A program made the translations under genes and the position numbers. From contig NZ_AP019309.1 of the NCBI RefSeq assembly GCF_003925875.1, forward strand, positions 124,001-188,000: 64,000 nucleotides of DNA, written 5' to 3'. The notes under the pieces are model-generated. The model was given only the letters and a program-made list of their open reading frames with translations. It did not search any database and was not told where the DNA came from. The DNA comes from Intestinibaculum porci (GTDB lineage Bacteria; Bacillota_I; Bacilli_A; Erysipelotrichales; Coprobacillaceae). Below, piece after piece: positions 59,500-64,000 of the stretch (the first letter of the stretch is position 1; the number at the start of each line of letters is the position of its first letter).

Positions 59500-60579
59500 A
59501 TGAAAGCTTATTTAATACTTGAAGATGGCCACATTTTTGAAGGCGAAAGCTTTGGCGCACAAAGAGAAGTCATCAGTGAATTTGTTTTCAATACTTCCAT
59601 GACAGGTTATGTGGAAGTGTTAACTGACCCATCGTACGCGGGGCAGAGTGTTGTTATGACTTATCCATTAATTGGAAACTACGGGGTTGCCTTAGAAGAT
59701 CAGGAATCCGCTCATCCATTCGTGGAAGGATTCGTAGTAAACGAACTTTCCCGATTAGCTTCTAACTTCCGTATGAATATGAGTCTTAATGATTACATGA
59801 TTGAAAACAATATTCCGGGCATCCAGGGGGTGGATACTCGTGCTATTACGAAGATCATCCGTAATAAAGGCTGCATGAACGGGATGATTACCACCAAGAA
59901 CTATAAAATTGATGACGTCATCGATCGCATCAAATCCTACAAGATCAGTGGTGTGGTAGAAAGATGTACTTGTGATGAACCTTATAAACTGGGCACACCT
60001 GGTGGTTATAAGGTAGCTTTATACGACTTTGGCGCAAAAAGAAATATTGGTCGTGAATTAGCGAAGAGAGGCTGCGATGTCACGGTTGTACCTGCCAATA
60101 CGCCTGCCAAATATGTCTTAGAAGGCAATTTTGATGGAGTGATGTTATCGAATGGTCCTGGTGATCCAAGTGAATGTACTGGCATCATTAATGAATTAAA
60201 AGAGCTGATTGCCTCAGGCATTCCAATCTTTGCAATCTGTTTAGGTCATCAGTTAACCGCTTTGGCTCATGGCTTTGAAACAGAAAAGATGGTTTATGGA
60301 CATCATGGTGCCAACCATCCAGTCAAAGACTTATATACTAACAGAGTGTATATCTCAACGCAGAACCACAACTTCATGATCAAAGAAGATTCTATCGATC
60401 CAGAAGTTGCTAAAGTCTGGTTCAGAAACGTCAATGATGGTTCGATTGAAGGGATGGAATACCTTCATGAAAACATCAGAACAGTGCAGTTCCATCCAGA
60501 AGCTTGTGCTGGTCCATTAGATACAAATTACTTATTTGATACATTTATTGATATGATGGGAGGAAAAAAACATGCCTAA
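59500..60579 (+). CDS. carA: carbamoyl-phosphate synthase small subunit
   Basis: A 359-residue glutaminase subunit delivering ammonia to CarB. The N-terminal domain begins LILEDGHIFEGESFG. The class I amidotransferase has its Cys in FAICLGHQLTALA and the His/Glu in VQFHPEACAGP. AGGAGGAG precedes the ATG. It overlaps carB by 8 bases. The product feeds both pyrimidines and arginine. Confidence 0.96.
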   Translation: MKAYLILEDGHIFEGESFGAQREVISEFVFNTSMTGYVEVLTDPSYAGQSVVMTYPLIGNYGVALEDQESAHPFVEGFVVNELSRLASNFRMNMSLNDYMIENNIPGIQGVDTRAITKIIRNKGCMNGMITTKNYKIDDVIDRIKSYKISGVVERCTCDEPYKLGTPGGYKVALYDFGAKRNIGRELAKRGCDVTVVPANTPAKYVLEGNFDGVMLSNGPGDPSECTGIINELKELIASGIPIFAICLGHQLTALAHGFETEKMVYGHHGANHPVKDLYTNRVYISTQNHNFMIKEDSIDPEVAKVWFRNVNDGSIEGMEYLHENIRTVQFHPEACAGPLDTNYLFDTFIDMMGGKKHA

Positions 60580-63500
60580 GCGTCAGGATATTAAGAAAGT
60601 ATTAGTGATTGGTTCAGGACCTATTATTATCGGTCAGGCCGCTGAATTTGATTATGCCGGAACCCAGGCTTGCCGTGCCTTACGTTCTGAAGGTGTGGAA
60701 GTTGTCCTCATTAACTCAAACCCAGCAACGATCATGACCGATGGTGATATGGCCGATCATGTTTATATCGAACCATTAACTGTCGAAGTGGTGAAACACT
60801 TAATTGAAAAAGAACAGCCTGATTCTATCTTACCAACATTAGGTGGACAGAATGCCTTAAATATTGCGATGGCTTTAGCCGATGAAGGTTTCTTAGCGGA
60901 ACATAACGTTAGGGTTATCGGCACGGATACTGATACCATTAAGATGGCTGAAGACCGTTTAGATTTCAAGAACCTGATGGAACGTATAGGGGAACCAGTT
61001 GCCAAATCAGTCGTTGTCAACTACGTTGAAGATGCGGTGGCTTTCGCCAATAAAATTGGTTATCCAGTGGTTGTACGTCCAGCTTACACCTTAGGTGGTA
61101 CCGGCGGCGGGATCGCGCATAATGAACATGAATTAGAAGAAATCTGTTCCAACGGTTTACGTTTATCACGAGTTACAGAATGTTTGATTGAACAGTCAAT
61201 TGCCGGCTGGAAAGAAGTTGAATACGAAGTTATGCGTGATGGCGCTGGTAACTGCATTACTGTTTGTAACATGGAAAATATGGACCCTGTTGGTGTTCAT
61301 ACTGGTGACAGTATCGTTGTTGCACCTTCGCAGACTTTATCAGATAAAGATTATCAGATGTTAAGATCTTCTGCTTTAAATATTATTACAGCCTTAAATA
61401 TCAAGGGTGGCTGTAACGTGCAGTTTGCCTTAAATCCAGATTCTTTCGATTACTGTGTTATCGAAGTTAACCCACGTGTGTCTCGTTCATCCGCTTTAGC
61501 GTCTAAAGCAACGGGTTATCCAATCGCCAAATTAGCGGCGAAGATCGCCTTAGGTTATACCTTAGATGAAATCGTCAACCAGGTGACTGGTAAAACTTAT
61601 GCTTCTTATGAACCAACCCTTGACTATATCGTATGTAAGATTCCAAAATGGCCATTTGATAAGTTCTATGATGCCTCAAGAAAATTAGGTACGCAGATGA
61701 AAGCAACTGGGGAAGTTATGAGTATCTGTAATAACTTCGAAGGTGCTTTAATGAAAGCTTTACGTTCTCTTGAACAAAATACTTACTACTTATGGAAAGA
61801 AGAGTTAGAAGAACTTGATGCCAATGAATTACGTAAGAGATTAAAGAATGTTGATGATAATCGTCCATTCGTTATTGCGGAATCATTACGTAAAGGTGTG
61901 TCTATGCAGGAAATCCATGAAACCACGAAAATTGATATGTGGTTCATTGATAAGATCAAACACTTAGTGGAAGTCGAAGAACGCCTCAAACATGAAGAAT
62001 TAACTCCAGAATTATTAAAATTAGCGAAACGCTGTGAATTCCCTGATCGTGTCATTGCAAAACTCAATGGTAAGACCAGAGAAGAAGTGTATTACTTACG
62101 TAAAGGTTTAAATATTACGGCAGCCTTCAAAACAGTAGATACCTGTGCGGCAGAATTTGATGCCCAGACGCCATACTTTTATTCTGTTTATGGTGGCGAA
62201 CATGAAATTCAGCCAGATCAGGCTAAAAAGAAAGTTATCGTCTTTGGTTCTGGACCAATCAGAATTGGTCAGGGGATCGAGTTCGATTACTGCTCTGTAC
62301 ACTGTGTATGGGCGTTAAAGAAAGCCGGCTATGAAACTATTATCGTAAACAACAACCCAGAAACCGTTTCAACCGATTTCGATATTGCTGATCGTCTCTA
62401 CTTTGAACCATTAACCCCAGAAGATGTTCAAAGCATTATTGAATTAGAAAAACCAGATGGTGCGATCGTACAGTTTGGTGGTCAGACAGCTATCAAGTTA
62501 TCTCAGGACTTATTAAGCATGGGTGTGCCAATCTTAGGAACTTCAGCTGATTCTGTCGATGCGGCTGAAGATAGAGAACGTTTCGATGAAATCTTAGAGA
62601 AATGTCATATTGACCGTCCAAGAGGACAGACGGTCTTCACCGTTGAAGAAGCCTTAAAAGCAGCTAACAGCTTAGGTTATCCAGTCTTAGTTCGTCCATC
62701 TTATGTGTTAGGTGGAGCGGGTATGGAAATTGCCTTAAATGATGGTGATTTAAGACGTTTCATTGGCCACATCACCAGTCAGTTTGATATCCAGGATCAT
62801 CCAATCCTGATCGATAAATACTTAGCTGGTAAAGAATGTGAAGTCGATGCTATCTGTGATGATGAAGGTATCCTGATTCCAGGGATCATGGAACATGTCG
62901 AAAGAGCCGGTGTCCATTCTGGTGACTCAATTTCTATCTATCCGCCACAGAAGATCTCTCAGGCAATGAAAGATCGCATTGTCGAATATTCTAAACGTTT
63001 AGCTAAAGCCTTAAAGGTCAAAGGCTTAATGAATATCCAGTTCATCGTTTATGAAGATGAAGTCTATGTCATCGAAGTAAACCCAAGATCTTCTCGTACC
63101 ATTCCTTATATCTCTAAGGTTACTGGTATTCCACTTGTCGATGTCGCTACTAATGTTATTATTGGGAAATCCATTAAGGAACAGGGCTACGAATATGGCT
63201 TAGCGCCAGAAAAGAAAACTGTCGCAGTGAAGATGCCAGTCTTCTCATTCGAAAAGATCAAAGGTGCGGAAATTGCCTTAGGCCCAGAAATGAAATCAAC
63301 AGGAGAAGTCTTAGGTATTTCAGAAAACGTTGATGAAGCGATCTACAAAGCTTTCATGGGGACTGGTTTAGACTTACCAAAACGCAAGAATATTATCTGT
63401 ACTATTAAAGATTCTGCGAAAGAAGAATTCTTACCAATTGCGAAACAGTATTATATGTTCGGTTATGACTTATATGCGACGAGCGGGACATACAACTTCT

Positions 63501-63772
63501 TAAAAGAACATGATGTCCCAGTTCATAAAGTCAATCGGATCAATGAAAAGAAGAATACTATCTTCGATCTGATCTTAACGGATACGGTTGACTTAGTCAT
63601 CGATATTCCAACCCGTAATGATAACTTGAAAGATGGTTTCTTAATCAGACGTTTCGCAGTAGAAGCAGGGATTCCAATCTATACTTCATTAGATACGGCA
63701 CAGGCTTTAATTAATTCCTTAGAAGCGAAACATAAAGGCGAAATGTCTTTAGTGGATATCACAACATTATAA
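60572..63772 (+). CDS. carB: carbamoyl-phosphate synthase large subunit
   Basis: A 1066-residue synthase with duplicated ATP-grasp halves. Each half starts with a matching pre-ATP-grasp motif: VLVIGSGPIIIGQAAEFDYAG near residue 10 and VIVFGSGPIRIGQGIEFDYC near residue 555. Each has a grasp loop (GGTGGGIA and GGAGMEIA) and metal-ligand segments EVNPRVSRSS and EVNPRSSRT. The C-terminal MGS-like allosteric domain (YDLYATSGTYNFLKEHDV) is present, where UMP and ornithine act in related enzymes. Confidence 0.97.
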   Translation: MPKRQDIKKVLVIGSGPIIIGQAAEFDYAGTQACRALRSEGVEVVLINSNPATIMTDGDMADHVYIEPLTVEVVKHLIEKEQPDSILPTLGGQNALNIAMALADEGFLAEHNVRVIGTDTDTIKMAEDRLDFKNLMERIGEPVAKSVVVNYVEDAVAFANKIGYPVVVRPAYTLGGTGGGIAHNEHELEEICSNGLRLSRVTECLIEQSIAGWKEVEYEVMRDGAGNCITVCNMENMDPVGVHTGDSIVVAPSQTLSDKDYQMLRSSALNIITALNIKGGCNVQFALNPDSFDYCVIEVNPRVSRSSALASKATGYPIAKLAAKIALGYTLDEIVNQVTGKTYASYEPTLDYIVCKIPKWPFDKFYDASRKLGTQMKATGEVMSICNNFEGALMKALRSLEQNTYYLWKEELEELDANELRKRLKNVDDNRPFVIAESLRKGVSMQEIHETTKIDMWFIDKIKHLVEVEERLKHEELTPELLKLAKRCEFPDRVIAKLNGKTREEVYYLRKGLNITAAFKTVDTCAAEFDAQTPYFYSVYGGEHEIQPDQAKKKVIVFGSGPIRIGQGIEFDYCSVHCVWALKKAGYETIIVNNNPETVSTDFDIADRLYFEPLTPEDVQSIIELEKPDGAIVQFGGQTAIKLSQDLLSMGVPILGTSADSVDAAEDRERFDEILEKCHIDRPRGQTVFTVEEALKAANSLGYPVLVRPSYVLGGAGMEIALNDGDLRRFIGHITSQFDIQDHPILIDKYLAGKECEVDAICDDEGILIPGIMEHVERAGVHSGDSISIYPPQKISQAMKDRIVEYSKRLAKALKVKGLMNIQFIVYEDEVYVIEVNPRSSRTIPYISKVTGIPLVDVATNVIIGKSIKEQGYEYGLAPEKKTVAVKMPVFSFEKIKGAEIALGPEMKSTGEVLGISENVDEAIYKAFMGTGLDLPKRKNIICTIKDSAKEEFLPIAKQYYMFGYDLYATSGTYNFLKEHDVPVHKVNRINEKKNTIFDLILTDTVDLVIDIPTRNDNLKDGFLIRRFAVEAGIPIYTSLDTAQALINSLEAKHKGEMSLVDITTL

Positions 63773-63780
63773 TCACATCA

Positions 63781-63808
63781 GACCCATTTATGTGGGTCTT
63801 TTGTTTTT
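63781..63808 (+). terminator. carAB terminator
   Basis: GACCCA and TGGGTC around TTTATG, followed by TTTTGTTTTT. Confidence 0.85.
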
Positions 63809-63848
63809 CTTAAGAAATGCACCCATATTTCTTTTAGATTTAGATGTT

Positions 63849-63959
63849 ATGTTTATCACCGAGGTGAATAAAATAAAAAAAGTTATTATTGGATTATCCG
63901 TTGCCATCGTTGCAATCGCTTTATATTTACATCATCATGAAAAAGGGTTTTATGATTAA
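63849..63959 (+). CDS. possible small membrane peptide (36 aa)
   Basis: An ATG-started 36-codon frame with one hydrophobic helix (VIIGLSVAIVAIALYL) and a His/Lys-rich end. A GAGGTG lies inside the frame, so the true start may be later. Small size and weak start evidence keep this tentative. Nothing else is seen in the final 230 bases after the carAB terminator. Confidence 0.35.
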   Translation: MFITEVNKIKKVIIGLSVAIVAIALYLHHHEKGFYD

Positions 63960-64000
63960 ATATAGTCTTAACACGCTTATTAATCCGTGATACTATTATG

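Overview
The window is a chromosomal segment of a low-GC, AT-rich Bacillota bacterium. The strong AGGAGG-type ribosome sites, T-box leaders, FabK-type fatty-acid synthesis and the gene set fit an anaerobic gut-type lineage such as the Erysipelotrichales. That placement is inferred from gene content; no rRNA or other taxonomic marker is present.

Layout. Positions 1-3.7 kb hold the end of an RpiR-type regulator, a second SIS-domain regulator, a variant peptide deformylase, a short-chain dehydrogenase, a family-6-like DNA glycosylase and a small membrane protein. From 3.75 to 7.7 kb is a ferrous-iron uptake locus: a DtxR/MntR-type repressor, two feoA genes, feoB and two Cys-rich FeoB-associated membrane proteins, with three related GTTAG-N6-CTAAY operator-like sites. 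Rubrerythrin and a 38-residue rubredoxin follow. At 9.35-15.5 kb an arginine T-box (specifier CGC) controls argG-argH-argC-argJ-argB. A doubly frameshifted ATPase pseudogene, a cytidylate-kinase-like gene and a DJ-1/PfpI gene lead to the first IS4-family insertion (17.9-19.7 kb) and two tRNA genes. From 20.3 to 32.8 kb is a complete type II fatty-acid synthesis cluster: bioY, acpP, accB-C-D-A, a MarR gene (fabT-like), fabH, fabK, a second FabK/nitronate-monooxygenase relative with a four-Cys cluster, fabD, fabG, fabF, fabZ, a biotin-protein ligase and a second MarR gene. Six tRNA genes follow (Val, Thr, Tyr, Leu, Gly, Arg). From 33.5 to 45.1 kb are a diguanylate cyclase, a two-component system, a Nudix hydrolase, ispF, pyrG, a rhomboid protease, a YqxD-type protein, a MATE exporter and asnB with an asparagine T-box. 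After the transposon tower come a glycosyltransferase remnant, ilvA, two tandem secreted paralogues and carA-carB.

The accessory core is 45.1-55.5 kb, a nested tower of insertion sequences that can be resolved to the base. An IS4-family element identical in length to the first copy (1769 bp) sits in the terminator of a DUF4250 gene. It is split by two head-to-tail copies of a 2440-bp IS66-family element joined by a 9-bp linker and flanked by one 8-bp duplication. The second of these copies is split by a 3688-bp TnpABC-type IS66 element with its own 8-bp duplication. Both IS4-family copies lie in the hairpins of intrinsic terminators.

Regulation is rich in RNA control. There are two T-boxes, a pyrG start-site attenuator of the CTP-sensing slippage type, a carAB leader resembling the enterobacterial pyrBI design (short leader peptide, U-rich tract, terminator overlapping the leader stop), and a MATE leader ORF whose last codons form the terminator. 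The strongest candidates for something new are the FabX-like enzyme inside a FASII cluster that has no fabA/fabM, the carAB coupled attenuator, the terminator-seeking IS4-family element, and the tandem IS66 dimer.
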